From Ceratobasidium sp. AG-K (lineage: Eukaryota > Basidiomycota > Agaricomycetes > Cantharellales > Ceratobasidiaceae), in NCBI GenBank assembly GCA_037039685.1, contig JAWNGF010000004.1:3782001-3846000 (forward strand): a DNA stretch of 64,000 bases. The letters are read 5' to 3'. Each line of letters opens with the position of its first letter. The stretch's first letter is position 1. Under the pieces are notes generated by a model. The model ran no database searches, was not told where the DNA came from, and saw only the letters and a list, made by a program, of their open reading frames with translations. A program made the position numbers and the translations under genes. Shown in pieces: positions 1 through 10,727 of the stretch.

Positions 1-813
1 TGTCTAGTATCGCTAATGTCCCTAGACAGACAAAAACTAGGGAATAGCGCGTAGGTTTGGTCAGCTCCAGAAGATCCCCCGTCTAGCTATGACGAACCAC
101 CTTGAGCGGCATGACTTTCCCCGGCCTCACTACTCCCGAACCCTCCATCGAAATTACGGCACTTGCGAATATATCCAACTGTTTTTTCTACGTCAAGTTG
201 AGAGAGCATTCCGAGTAGGGATAATGCTGAGACAGCGCAAAATATAAATCGAGTGTCGACTTCTCCCCAGCGGTCTCCTGCGAATGAGCCGTCCGGCAAT
301 TGCAGCGAGAGGATATCTATAATCAGAACTATTTAGGAGATACAAACGGTCTGTTCCGGTTCTCACATTTCGTAACTCGTTCTTTGTCCAGGTTGTGGAT
401 AGCGTCTTGCATTACTAGAATTTGGATGGCGGAAAGTGTAGAGAGAACGTGCGCATCGTGTCCAGGAAACGTTCCAAATGCACCTATGAAGATTGATAGG
501 TAAGTAACGAGTATCGAGTCAAAACTTGTTATACGGAAGAATAATCCAGTACCTTCTTTATCGTCCCAGCAAGATATTACAAACTGGATCATTTCATCCC
601 GCTCTAGCGACTCAGGCTGACCCATGATCGAGACAGCAGTAAATCCCCAGTAGACAGCATTCAGTCGCAGGTGTGAGGTCAAGTAATACGCTAAATCATG
701 ATTCTAAATCCTGGTAGTTAGCTTTTATTTTTCGAGTCATAGATATCACGTACTTTCCCAAGCTTTTGGATGTTATCGATATGTTTGCTGGTTTCAAGAA
801 AGGCTGTCGCCAT
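1..813 (-). CDS. BET2: Rab geranylgeranyltransferase subunit beta (5' part; cut by window edge)
   Basis: Catalytic beta subunit of type II geranylgeranyltransferase, which attaches geranylgeranyl groups to C-terminal cysteines of Rab GTPases in the cytosol. Visible exons read, in order: a short first exon with KHIDNIQKLGK; an exon with YYLTSHLRLNAVYWGF and the MGQ..SLERDE helix; GHDAHVLSTLSAIQIL; then DGSFAGDRWGEVDTRFIFCA and RKCRNFDGGFGSSEAGESHA, which are the prenyltransferase beta repeats holding the zinc/lipid pocket of the family. The frame resumes after a 67-base intron with VFVCLGTLAILD at the very edge. The ATG at 813 is my choice; the frame upstream stays open for a while, so another 5' exon is possible. 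The gene diverges from UBP6 across about 245 bases. The C-terminal third lies outside the window. Confidence 0.9.
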
Positions 814-993
814 AGTTTTATGTTGAATGATATCAAAATATATTTCACCAAGTTTGTTTTAGTACAACCTTGACGACTGGTCGGATCCAGGCCGTCAGTA
901 GAGAGAACAGACTGGCGTTTCTGAATTCGACCCGAGTTGATCGAGGTGATCGTCAAGGGCGTCAATTGCGGGTGCCTGCTTCGGCCTCAAAAC

Positions 994-1001
994 TCACGTG
1001 A
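994..1001. promoter_or_regulatory. TCACGTGA E-box in the BET2/UBP6 divergent promoter
   Basis: A perfect 8-base palindrome lies 58 bases before the UBP6 ATG and 181 bases before the BET2 ATG, in the only spacer between these divergent genes. CACGTG cores are bound by Cbf1/USF-type bHLH proteins in fungi; use here is inferred. Confidence 0.45.
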
Positions 1002-1058
1002 CAAGCGTCATAAGCGCTTGGCGTACGCGTCTTTTATCCACCTTTGATTCCCACCATC

Positions 1059-3363
1059 ATGCCCGCGTTTACAGTTCATGTCAAGCATGGAGGCAAGCAA
1101 CAAAGCTTACAGCTCGATCCAGAACAGCCGCCCTCGGTCTTCAAACAAGCCATATATGAAGCCACAGGCGTACCAGTCGATCGCATGAAGGTTATGATTA
1201 AAGGGGCTTTGTTAAAGGTTAGTTGGACATTAATTGCTGCGAGAGGTTGAGTTATCCTAATGCCTGTATGTAGGATGACAGCAGCTGGAAAGGCGTCAGC
1301 CCTAAAGCTGTAAGCCATTCATCTTTGATACAGTAGCTGGGTCTGACGCGTTCGTCCAGGGCCAGACCTTTATGGTGATTGGGAGTGCTGGCGAACTTCC
1401 TAAGCCACCTTCGACGCCAATACAATTTTTGGAAGGTGAGTGGCTGATCCATTGTAGGTTCTTGAGAATTGACGACTGTTGTTATAGACATGAATGAAAG
1501 CGAACTCGCAAGCGCGGTATGTATCGAGTTTGCTACGATTTTGCTCCGTCTAAATTCTTCTCGTTAGTTAAGCATGCCAGTAGGGCTTCAAAAGTGAGTA
1601 CATCACATACTACTTCAACGATGATCCTGAACTTTCACCGATAGCCTTGGAAATACTTGCTATATGAACTCTACAGTCCAGGCGCTTCGCGCAATACCGG
1701 AACTGCAGAGTGCACTAGAGCCGTAAGGATTTGCATTGCCACATCTCTATCCTGGAGTCTTACCCAGCTTGAATAGCGTTGGTGGGAATCCGACGGATGG
1801 CCAGCATAGACTAGCTCTTGCTTTACGGGAGACCTACAAGTCGATGGGCAAGACGACCGAAGGTTTCCCACCAATTATACTTTTAACAGTAAGTTGATTA
1901 TTTTTTTGCCACACATGTCACTTATCACGCTATTATTAGAACTTGCGAGCAATTGTCCCGCAATTTGCAGAACAGTCCAACACGGGCCATTACGCACAGC
2001 AAGGTATATGCACGCTTTTGAGAGTATATTGTAGCAAGGACTAACAAGCCGTTCTCAGACGCTGAGGAATGTTGGAGTCAAATGATAAATGCTATAAAGG
2101 GACAAGTGCCAGGTTTGCCCGGTGGCTCGGCATCGGCGGCGAAGACGTTTGTGGAACAATACATGATGGGGGAAATCCGTACTGTGTATGGCTACAACCT
2201 TCTGATGAGTTATGGGCTTATGCTGACCGTTAATTCAGGTTAAAATCGACCGAAGACCCAGAGGAGCCGGAGAAGGTTACCAAGAGGGGATGCTTAAAAT
2301 TAATTGCAATATCGGTTCATCCACCAACTATATGCAAAGTGGAATCAAAGAAGTATGTGTCACTTTCAACCAAGTGGAACTTGTAGAACTTATAAGCATA
2401 TAAAGTCGCTCGATGAAATTGTTGAGAAACACAGCGAGCGACTGGGACGAACGGCGCAGTATCAGCAAACATCCCGCATTTCTCGATTGCCGTCCAACTT
2501 GACCGTCCACATGGTTAGGTTCTACTGGCGTCGCGACATTGGCAAGAAAGCAAAGATTATGGTACGTGAATTATCGACGACTTGGCTCGAGGGCGGCTGA
2601 ATCAAGTGGTTGTGAATTGCTAGCGTAAAGTAAAATTCCCATTTGAGTTCGACGCGCTCGACCTCTTGACCGACGAACTTCGAGCCAAAATTCAGCCCGC
2701 AACTCGAAAGCTTACCGAAATTGAAGGAGAGCGGCTGGAGCGTAAGCGTGCACGACGTAAGCTCAAAAATAAGGCTGGACAATCCTCGACCCCGGGCAAC
2801 GCGGCCGCGTCAACTGAAGCTGCGGCAAGCGGAGAGGGCGATACAATGGCTGTAGACGAACAGCGTCCTGGAGACATTGAAGATGAGGCTACCGCGCGGG
2901 AAAGAGAAAAGGCAGCGTTAGATGCGGTGATCGATCCTGAAGTACGTGCCGACACAGGTGCCGCCGTCCATGCATTGTTCGAGTTGACTGGTGAGATTTC
3001 CGTTTTGCATGCGGGACTGGCTATGTGCTAGCATTGCTGACGCCGACTGCAAACTCCACTAGCTATCGTTACACATAAAGGTGCCTCGGCTGACGGTGGT
3101 CACTACATTGGCTGGGTTCGTAAATCGGCATTGGAAAAGGCGGACGATAGCACCCCGGAAGGCGACAAGGAAGAATGGTACAAGTTCGACGACGACAAAG
3201 TGTCGATAGTTACTCGCGAGAAGATCTCAACGCTGGATGGAGGTGGAGAGGACAGTACCGCATATATCCTGCTTTACAGGTAGGCAACCCAAGTTTTTCT
3301 ACGGGCGCGTATATGCTAAGCTACTACGATCTCTGCGTTTACAGAGCAAAGCCCCTCTACTAG
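1059..3363 (+). CDS. UBP6: Proteasome-associated ubiquitin hydrolase (USP14/Ubp6 family)
   Basis: Deubiquitinase that docks on the 26S proteasome through an N-terminal ubiquitin-like domain and removes ubiquitin from substrates. The ubiquitin-like domain starts at MPAFTVHVKHGGKQ (residues 1-75). The Cys box reads NLGNTCYMNSTVQALR, with the catalytic Cys codon at 1658-1660. Later come QQDAEECWSQM, the ubiquitin-binding core and the His box DGGHYIGWVRK, followed by EEWYKFDDDKVS. The protein ends AYILLYRAKPLY, a typical Ubp6 C-terminus formed across the last intron. A charged Ala/Glu-rich insert (about 2700-2950) sits before the His box and carries no family motif. There are about ten short introns. 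An in-frame TTG lies 15 bases upstream, but the ATG at 1059 matches family length. Confidence 0.93.
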
Positions 3364-4216
3364 ATGTACACTTTAGCTGCCACTGAATAGCACTAACATC
3401 CGTAAACGTTTTCAATTTGATCCTACTAAGGGGAGCGCCAGTCCCTTCTGGGGTGTCATGCTCTGGCTATCCACCGTAACGCCATAATGCATATATGTAA
3501 ACTGACGCAAGATGTCTTTCGAGCAGCGTCGTAGTTGATTAGCAGCCTAGCTGCGGATGATGTGCCAAGATAAAGTGAGGAGGGGTTGATTTAGAACGAA
3601 AGTACGCGTAAAGACACTTGGCAAAGGTTTGATCAAGCACCACTGCCCTTTAGCTCTCTACCTGCGATAATAGGATTTCTCCCTCCGACTGAGATTGAAT
3701 ATATGGAATAGGTCAGATGCTGTCGTATTCACGTACCATTTAATGACACATGCAATACCTCATCCCAAAACAGATACTGTTGAGGGTAATCCCGATCAAG
3801 TTATAATAAACTCGGAGTGTTGGAAGAGATGACGGTGTATTGATGGGGGGACATAAACAGACGCGTAAATCCGAGCCCGCCACGAGGAAGCGAAAGGCGC
3901 TGCGGTTTGCTAGTTCCTGTGAGAACAATCTTATGCTTCAGTCACGGTGCCCACCTGTTGTATATGCATATGTCATCAATGCGACAGAACTTATGGGAGC
4001 ACACATTGATCAGAAGGTTGCCCTGCCATGGTGGAAATGGGATGCCGATCCCGTCAACAAAATAAGCGCCTGCTATTGACTTGGCCACTCAGTTGCCCAA
4101 GCTAGGCGGGCTACTCCAACGCATTCAATGGTGAGCGCCTCGACGCATTGCCTCTGGCGGATGAACAGCTCCGCAGCGGAGCGCGCACTGTGGCCGCTAT
4201 ATCCGACGAGGCGGGC
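3364..4216. other. Intergenic, no gene seen
   Basis: Between the UBP6 stop and the CAP gene TATA box. Only short overlapping open frames (up to about 79 codons) occur, without recognisable motifs or splice structure. Confidence 0.5.
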
Positions 4217-4223
4217 TATAAAG
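4217..4223 (+). promoter_or_regulatory. TATA box of the CAP protein gene
   Basis: TATAAAG sits 77 bases before the ATG at 4294, as expected for a strongly regulated fungal secreted-protein gene. Confidence 0.55.
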
Positions 4224-4293
4224 ATCAGTACACCGGTCCAACAATAACCAGCAACCCATACCTTCCTCAGAGCTACTACCATATCTTACCATA

Positions 4294-5131
4294 ATGATTA
4301 GACTCTCTTATCTCGCAGCAGGTGCATTGCTATTCGTGAGCAGCGCTCTAGCTGCTCCTCAAAGCGACATCACCTCTGAAGCCCGGTATGACTATGTCGA
4401 CAATGGCCAACAACTCAAATTCTTCTCTACCTCGTCTACAGGCTCCGATTACACTCCCGAGTTTATTGATTCAGCCATCGCAACATTTGCCAACGAGTAT
4501 CTTGATGCTCACAACTCGTTCCGAGCTCAACATGGCGCCCGCCCACTTGTGTGGTCCTCGCAGCTTGCAGTCAAGGCCCAAAACTGGGCAAACGGATGTG
4601 TATTCAAGCATGGAAGTACTGGCGAGAACTTGGCTGCTGGTACCGGAGGCTACGGCCCTAGAGACGCGATCAAGGGATGGACGGATGAGATCAGTAAGTC
4701 TGCTCATAGATCGGGGAGCATGCGCGTCTGATATACTGGGGACCAATAGAGGACTATGACCCCCGCAATCCCAAGCCTAGTCATTTTACCCAAGTAAGCA
4801 AGCTACTAGGTTTCACTCGCACGGGTTACTGAACATGCCGCTAGGTTGTCTGGAAGAGCAGTACCCAGCTAGGTTGCGCAGTCAAGGCATGTCCTCCCGG
4901 TTCAATCTTCCCAGCCAAGTTTGGCAGTAAGTTGGTTCAGATACAGTACGAGTATATTAGCGTGCTCATCATGGCAATCTGTGCAGTAACCCAGTATCAC
5001 GTCTGCGAGTACGCTCCTCCCGGTAATGTTATTGGTCGATTCCCGTAAGTCGCGTTCAAGTTGGGTTACACTCCAACCAAGCACTAGCTGCTAAAAGTCT
5101 GTCCTTGATCAGGGCCAACGTGCAAAAGTAA
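4294..5131 (+). CDS. Secreted CAP/PR-1-like protein (SCP domain)
   Basis: Secreted member of the CAP superfamily (yeast Pry, plant PR-1), whose fungal members bind sterols and other lipids and are often made during host contact. A signal peptide ends near residue 20 (SSALA|APQ). The CAP core is clear: YLDAHNSFRAQHGARPLVW, QNWANGC, GENLAAGTGGYGP, HFTQVVWKSST, GCAVKAC and YHVCEYAPPGNVIG. The His and Glu residues of the CAP pocket (HN, GEN, HFTQ) are present. I join five exons: the first donor is after the codons for TDEI, and small later exons give EIKDYDPRNPKPSHFTQ and the ending RFPANVQK. Total is about 215 residues, usual for the family. It converges on the pectate lyase gene. An effector role is inference only. 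Confidence 0.92.
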
Positions 5132-5401
5132 ACACGTAGAGAGCATTAATTTTTAGTTGAATTGAGAGGTTGTTTTAGTTGCCAAGTATGCACATGTATG
5201 CGCGCTACTTAGGATCAAAGCCGGAATCATAAAACAACAACATGGTTATATTGAAAGTACCAGAATCATCGTAGATGAGTACAAACTTGGAAGGAACGGA
5301 GCGGCCAGCGACAAAGGGAGGGCGGAGAACCAGCCCTGGGTTTCTTCGCCCAAAGACGACCCAACACATCCAGTAGGGTCGATATACAAGACAGCGCTAA
5401 G

Positions 5402-6339
5402 TTAGAACTTGCAGCTAATAATGAGTAGTTAGCACGAGCCCCACAGCGAAGGTAAATAGACTCACTTGGCATTGGCCTTGTTAGAAGTGAGCTTGCTAGG
5501 CTCCTTTCCGCTGTTGTTGCCCTGGAAGGTGTCGCAGACAGACTTGACACTGCTCAGCGAGTTGGTGCTGGTCTTAATGGTAGCAACGTCGCCGTAGTTG
5601 GAGTTGATACCAGCGAGGAGCTTGCCGTTCTTGGCGATCACATTGCTGATGGTGACAGAGCGCTTGTACTGGGTCTTGCAGTTACCGCAGCCGCGGTAGA
5701 GCTTGCCAAAGTCCTGGACACAGTACGAGTCGATGATGACGTTTCCGCCGCCGTTGTGCTGAATGACCTTATCGCTGGCGTTCTTGGCTCCACCACCGAC
5801 AATGTTGGAAGTACCCGAGGTCTGCTTGAGGGTGATTGCGTCCTCGCAAACGTCCTCGAACCAACGTTGTAGACGTTGCAAGAGCCCTTGCAGTGGATAC
5901 CTTCGGCCTGATTAGCACCGATGACGACGTTCCTGTGGGGATAAGCAATTAGCAACCTCATGAGGCAAAGGATATGAACGAGCTTACTTGATAGTGGCGC
6001 CGTTCTCAAGCAGGAAGACAGCATCCTTGTCACCGCCCTCCTTCTGGCCAGAGCAAGCACCCTTGCCACGCTCGAAGCGGACAAGGCCGCCTTGTGAAGC
6101 ATGGTCAGCGATCAGGTGCAGTTAACGCGGATATATGCGATCAACTTACCGTCAAATGTGCCAGAGACAACCTTGGGGGCGCTCAAGGTAGTGGTCTTGG
6201 AAGGTTTTGGGAAGTCGCAGCTAGCCGCACGCTTGACGTAGACACCGTTGGTGTCGACGTTGGGCGAAGGGGCAGCAATAGCGGTCTGTGCGAAGAGCGC
6301 GACAGCAGCGGTGAGTGTAGCAAAGGTGAAGGAAACCAT
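5402..6339 (-). CDS. Pectate lyase, polysaccharide lyase family 3, frame broken by one base
   Basis: Secreted pectate lyase that cleaves de-esterified pectin by beta-elimination, a plant cell-wall enzyme. A signal peptide (MVSFTFATLTAAVALFAQ) is followed by the PL3 parallel beta-helix: FDGGLVRFERGKGACSGQ, IKNVVIGANQAEGIHCKGSC, WFEDVCEDAITLK, NGGGNVIIDSYCVQDFGKLYRGCGNC and ending ANCKF across a last small intron (5415-5465). Exons are 6339-6150, 6090-5988, 5932-5466 and 5414-5402. Inside exon 3 one base is missing: upstream the frame gives CNVYN, downstream WFEDV, and only two bases lie between the Asn and Trp codons (5864-5865). The conserved motif spans this join, so no intron explains it. 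It is either a real disabling mutation or an assembly error; everything else looks functional. Confidence 0.88.
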
Positions 6340-6463
6340 GTTGATAATGAGTAAGAGAGTGTGTTGTATAGAATGAGAGTGGGCTAAGAAATGAGTTCTG
6401 AAGCGGACAAGACAAGACAGAAAGAAATCGCGGTTTGAAGAACGGTGCGCATGGTGCGCAGCG

Positions 6464-6470
6464 TTTTATA
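6464..6470 (-). promoter_or_regulatory. TATA box of the pectate lyase gene
   Basis: Read on the minus strand it is TATAAAA, about 125 bases before the ATG at 6339. A pyrimidine-rich leader follows. Confidence 0.5.
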
Positions 6471-7148
6471 GACGATTAGCTCTCACGCAACTCCCATGCG
6501 GATGGGATGAAACAGGGAATTGACGCACCTCCGCATGATTTCCTATGCTTGTTGTTGATCGTGTCGGCGCGAGGATACCGAAACGGGCCGGAAGTGGCAT
6601 GAAGCGACTGTGCCAAGCCAGTCAGGTCAACAAGTTATTGACGAGGGGTTGCCTCTTGATCAACCGTTGTTACCGATCTCAAATGCCAAGCCAAAGATAT
6701 GATCATATGCGCACGGTAATACGATCTAGCAACCAGGGTCCCTTTGGAATATTCCGTGAGCGGGACCCACCTTTGGCCAAAGAAACTCTGAAAAATCACC
6801 AAGCGCGCATGTTTGGCCAAACTTCCGTAGGTGCCTCGGGGGTCTTAGGAATCATTGCGAAGATTAACTGGAAAAGTTCAGCAAAATCTCGGGTGAATTT
6901 TCAATGACAACCACGCGTGCCTACATGACTACTCTCCTAATGAAATGAGAAATCGAAATTTGCCTTTCTGGGCCTGGAATTTAGCAACAGCCGTGGCCCA
7001 TGGGGTTCGGGTCCATCTATGCTCCATTTGCGCCTGGGCTGTCACCGACACGTGGCTTACATTTGAGTAATAAACGTGGAACAGAATGCATAGTCATGAT
7101 GGTAAATTACAACGGGAACGGTACAAGGCGACCAGGCGGGCCGCGCGC
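6471..7148. other. Intergenic with TTTGGCCAAA palindromes
   Basis: No gene supported. Two copies of TTTGGCCAAA lie at 6774-6783 and near 6814-6823. A 120-codon open frame on the plus strand (6545-6907) has no motif and looks random. Confidence 0.4.
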
Positions 7149-8648
7149 TCATTCCTGACCCAGTTTGTCCTCAGTGGCAGTAAGCACAACCCGCAGCCTA
7201 GCGACCTCACGTTTTGCCTGTTGGTCCAGAACTACGATATCTCTGAGGTCTCGGCGTTGGTATCCGCTCGTATTCCCGACAAGTTCCAACGTGAGTTGGT
7301 TAAGCCTCAACCATCCGGGTAGCGCTTGTACAGATGAAAAGCAATAACGATCCTGACGAAATAGTTGTCCTTGGGAGACTGGGGGGTGGTACCGGACACA
7401 AAAGGTTGTTCCGAAAGCGAGGGTGACGATGTAAACCCCATTAGTCATTCCGAAGTTAACTCCTTCACTGCTCCCTGAAAGAGCCTGGCTGTAGGATGGT
7501 GACGTCCCGGTACCAACGGGCCGTGATTGAGCCAAGATATTGATACTGAGCTTCGCTAGAGCATATGTGTACGAATCGCTTACAATAAATATGTCAAGCT
7601 GGGGTGATCCAATCGTATCAAGATCCTCAGGCACAGTTCCCCAAACGATCATACATTCGGGACTGAAACGGATCCACTCTGGAGCGAAGCGGATCGTCCA
7701 GGCTCGCATATTACACAGCACGCCCGGACGGCGCAGGGCACTGCAAGAGATTCCAAGCTTGATGGCGAACGAAGCGCCCACTGTGACATCGGCATGTTGT
7801 AGACCCCCAATGTTCCCTGGTATTATCATATTTGTTGATACCTCCTGAATAAAGCGTTGTTGCCGGACAATATGCGCGTTGCTTCGTGGTGGGATAGGCG
7901 AGATAGGAGCAACGACATCATAGGGGGTAACCTGGGCATAGTCCTGACGGTGACCGGATTTTCCAAGGATCGACCACGTTGAATCGATATTGGGAATGTA
8001 CTTTAGGCTTCTGTTGCGGGCAGGTTTGTTCTCCATGCCGTCACTGTTGCTGGGTTCTTCAATTATTTTGCCTGAGCTTGACGAGAAAGGGGCTCGCGAA
8101 GGGCACATGTCTTGCCAACAACACGTCGCCAGAGCGAATGCAAAGCCCATGATGGCAATAATAATTAGTGCAATAACAAGATAGGGGGTCCACTCCTTCA
8201 GGTCAGTGCCGGCAGGCTCCTGGCTGAGTACGAATATAGAAAATGCAGCGGCGGTGAATGTTGTAGGAGTGTTGTTGAACGGGACAGTGATATCATCGGA
8301 AGTATCCACAAAAGTGGGGACTAGCGTAACAGAGACGTTGTAGGACGCCGCAGAGAACGGCGCACGCCCATAGATACCTAATGTCGACGAGTTAAATGTT
8401 AGCCAATCCATTGCCGAAAGCGGTGTAAATAGCGCCATTATAACAGGTCGAGAAATGGTATTTTGGCGAAAATATTCCGAGTGGGTCCACGGAGTGAGCT
8501 CGGCTCCAAGGTGTCTGTCGAGATTATCACCAACACGGATGTAGATGTTCTTCAGATCAAGCACCGGAAGCTTGACTTCAGCAAGGCGGGCGGTGAATGG
8601 ATTTACTGCGTGACTGAGATGTTTAGCATTCCCATATATCAAGAGCAT
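7149..8648 (-). CDS. AXL2-like single-pass membrane protein with cadherin-like (dystroglycan-type) modules; 5' end uncertain
   Basis: One open frame of 499 codons. The N-terminal part has a dystroglycan-type cadherin-like module (LTPWTHSEYF, MDWLTFNSSTLGIYGRAP, YNVSVTLVP). One hydrophobic segment follows (WTPYLVIALIIIAIMGFAF), ending in CCW. A basic Ser-rich tail then leads to two more degenerate modules: PEWIRFSPECMIVWGTVPED with DIFIVSDSYTYALAKLSI, and ALPGWLRLNQLTLELVG with REVARLRVVLT. Axl2/Bud10 marks axial bud sites in yeast, and basidiomycete relatives have similar W-L-x-F...GxxP repeats on both sides of the membrane. The first residues do not form a good signal peptide and the first extracellular module looks incomplete. 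I found no matching exon upstream, so the gene is either 5'-truncated or its first exon is unrecognised. Confidence 0.6.
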   Translation of the reverse strand: MLLIYGNAKHLSHAVNPFTARLAEVKLPVLDLKNIYIRVGDNLDRHLGAELTPWTHSEYFRQNTISRPVIMALFTPLSAMDWLTFNSSTLGIYGRAPFSAASYNVSVTLVPTFVDTSDDITVPFNNTPTTFTAAAFSIFVLSQEPAGTDLKEWTPYLVIALIIIAIMGFAFALATCCWQDMCPSRAPFSSSSGKIIEEPSNSDGMENKPARNRSLKYIPNIDSTWSILGKSGHRQDYAQVTPYDVVAPISPIPPRSNAHIVRQQRFIQEVSTNMIIPGNIGGLQHADVTVGASFAIKLGISCSALRRPGVLCNMRAWTIRFAPEWIRFSPECMIVWGTVPEDLDTIGSPQLDIFIVSDSYTYALAKLSINILAQSRPVGTGTSPSYSQALSGSSEGVNFGMTNGVYIVTLAFGTTFCVRYHPPVSQGQLFRQDRYCFSSVQALPGWLRLNQLTLELVGNTSGYQRRDLRDIVVLDQQAKREVARLRVVLTATEDKLGQE

Positions 8649-9931
8649 GATACGAACCGAGGCTAGCGGAGGCCACCACAGCCGGTACGTCCTGGGGGTC
8701 GTGTGAAGTGAGCCTCCTAGAGCGGGAAAAAAGGCGTGAAGATAGTAACATGAGGAAAAATGAATGTCGTGTGATATGTTAGCTTTCTATAAAGAGTTTG
8801 TTGTGCATATACTGTGTCGATGAAATGATATGGTGTCAAGATGATCCTACAAGAGTCAAATTCAAATAGGAGGTGATCGAGCACCTAGCGCGCGGTTAGT
8901 GACATGATCTGATTCATCACTCCCACCTGGTATGCGTGGCAATATCGCTCGCCACAGTTCTATAACCCTAGCACCGATACTAATTTGTCTAAAATTGATG
9001 CAAGAGAATTCTAACACATCCCAACAGCCTGGCCATTGACCACTGCTATAGTTAACATTTTTCGACACTTGGGAGGTGTATCGGATACCAGTGGGATCAG
9101 CTCGAGGATATGATATGGAGTCCGATAGCCAGCACTCCAGCGCGCTCGGGCCTACAATAAACCCTAATACCTACCGAATCGGACACGTGTCCCCTCCTAG
9201 CTTGATGGGGAACAACCCAAGCGAAGAGGCGCTACCTCCGGTTACAAATTCATTATTGAACAAAACGTTGCCCCCGGTGCTAGTGCTTCTTCCTCGGCCC
9301 CCCAACGTTAATTTATCCGGCCGACACTAAATCAAGTGGACCTAGAAGAGGCCCGCAAAAATCAAGACCGGGATGAAGATTTCTGGTGGAGGGGGAGTTG
9401 GCACAAAGCTTGGACTAAGTACACAACCGCGACCGCTACTTTTCACGTTATCGATAAAGTTTTGATATATATAGTCGGCACTCGATATTGCTGGGGAAGA
9501 GGATATACCACTACTCAAGAAACGCCGCATTGCGGTAAAGCTAAAAAATCAACTGCAGGTATATTTCAGTTCTCAAGCAGAATCCTTTGTTGAGATTTCA
9601 GAACAGAATATATCCTATTTAGCACTTTGTACCGTAGCCTGATAAGAATACTGCGGGTGCTTCAAGCAATCACGTGAATCCACATTTAGTCCAAATAGTG
9701 CTCAGGACATGATCTCAACCCCTCAGGTGATGGCACAACTTCAGCGGGTCGAGCTGAAGGGGATTATGAAGCAACTGAATAAATGGGGAGGGTGCTACGA
9801 GGCGTTTTTTGGGATTAACTGGGCGAAATGTTGTCGGACTGACAAGCGCGCGACGCATATACGCAAACATTAAATAACTGATCAAGGCAACCCAGCTACA
9901 GGACATCAAACTAAAGCTACTTGATTTACAA
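8649..9931. other. Intergenic, no gene seen
   Basis: Lies upstream of the AXL2-like frame and was searched for its missing 5' exons on the minus strand; none recognised. Short open frames on both strands lack motifs. Confidence 0.4.
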
Positions 9932-10480
9932 TACAGCTGCTTGCAATTCGATAGACCGTTCGCAGTGGCGTAACTAGGGTCTAAATTAGGGTTCGCGGTA
10001 GTGACTCAGCAGTTATGCCTCTGGGCCAGCCGATGCCCTGGGCTCGTGACACAAAGACAGAAATACCTACCACGACCGTCAGCATCAACATTATTAACTG
10101 ATTCATGCCTAGCCCAAACCCGACGTGTATCATACGAACAGTAATGAATACCACGGTTGGTATGACGAGCTGTATCTGCGAAATCGGAACCGGCATGCAA
10201 CAAACCTGGAATGCTCACCGGAGGGAGGTCTCTAATTTTATCTGCATATGACCTCGCTCGCATACGCAGCACGAGGCGTTGGTATTTTTTGGTCAACATG
10301 TATCGGCGCACCACGTTGACAAGGTTACTAACGACCACACTTGTCCAAGCGTGAGTGTTTCCGATGAGTTCAGGGCAACGGTCTGGCACCGAGGCATAGC
10401 TGCTGAGTCACTACCGCGAACCCTAAGTTAGACCCTAGTTGCGCCACTGCGAACGGTCTATCGAATTGCAAGCAGCTGTA
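9932..10480. mobile_element. Fold-back MITE with about 90-base terminal inverted repeats
   Basis: The left end (9932-10021, starting TACAGCTGCTTGCAATTCG) is matched by the reverse complement of the right end (10391-10480) with only about three mismatches over 90 bases. Weaker inverted similarity runs on inward for at least another 25-30 bases, so the element is largely one diverged palindrome. The ends read TA|CAGCTG...CAGCTG|TA, consistent with a TA target duplication of the Tc1/mariner type. No transposase frame fits inside about 550 bases, so it is non-autonomous. Confidence 0.82.
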
Positions 10481-10510
10481 AGCAGGGCGTGGATCGATAA
10501 CTTGGCTCAC

Positions 10511-10550
10511 CTGAGCTAATCTGGGCAAAGCTGAGCCAATCTAGGCAAAG
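10511..10550. repeat. Two tandem 20-base units
   Basis: CTGAGCTAATCTGGGCAAAG is followed directly by CTGAGCCAATCTAGGCAAAG, two mismatches apart. It sits 30 bases outside the right end of the MITE. Confidence 0.7.
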
Positions 10551-10727
10551 TTAGGAGGTCCCCGTGTTGAATATACTTGGCGCTTACAACTGCTCTGCTC
10601 TGCTTCGACGCTGGGGTGATGTAATCATCAATTCGTGCTGTCAACTTTATTTGGCTTGGGTTGAGAAGAGCCGATAAAACCTTGCTGACCCAAGGGGCTT
10701 CCTGACTCGCCCCCTTCTTCCAACGCA

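Noticed and set aside
6545..6907. 120-codon plus-strand frame starting at a true ATG
   Set aside because: No domain, no promoter signal, basic random-looking sequence in the pectate lyase upstream region.
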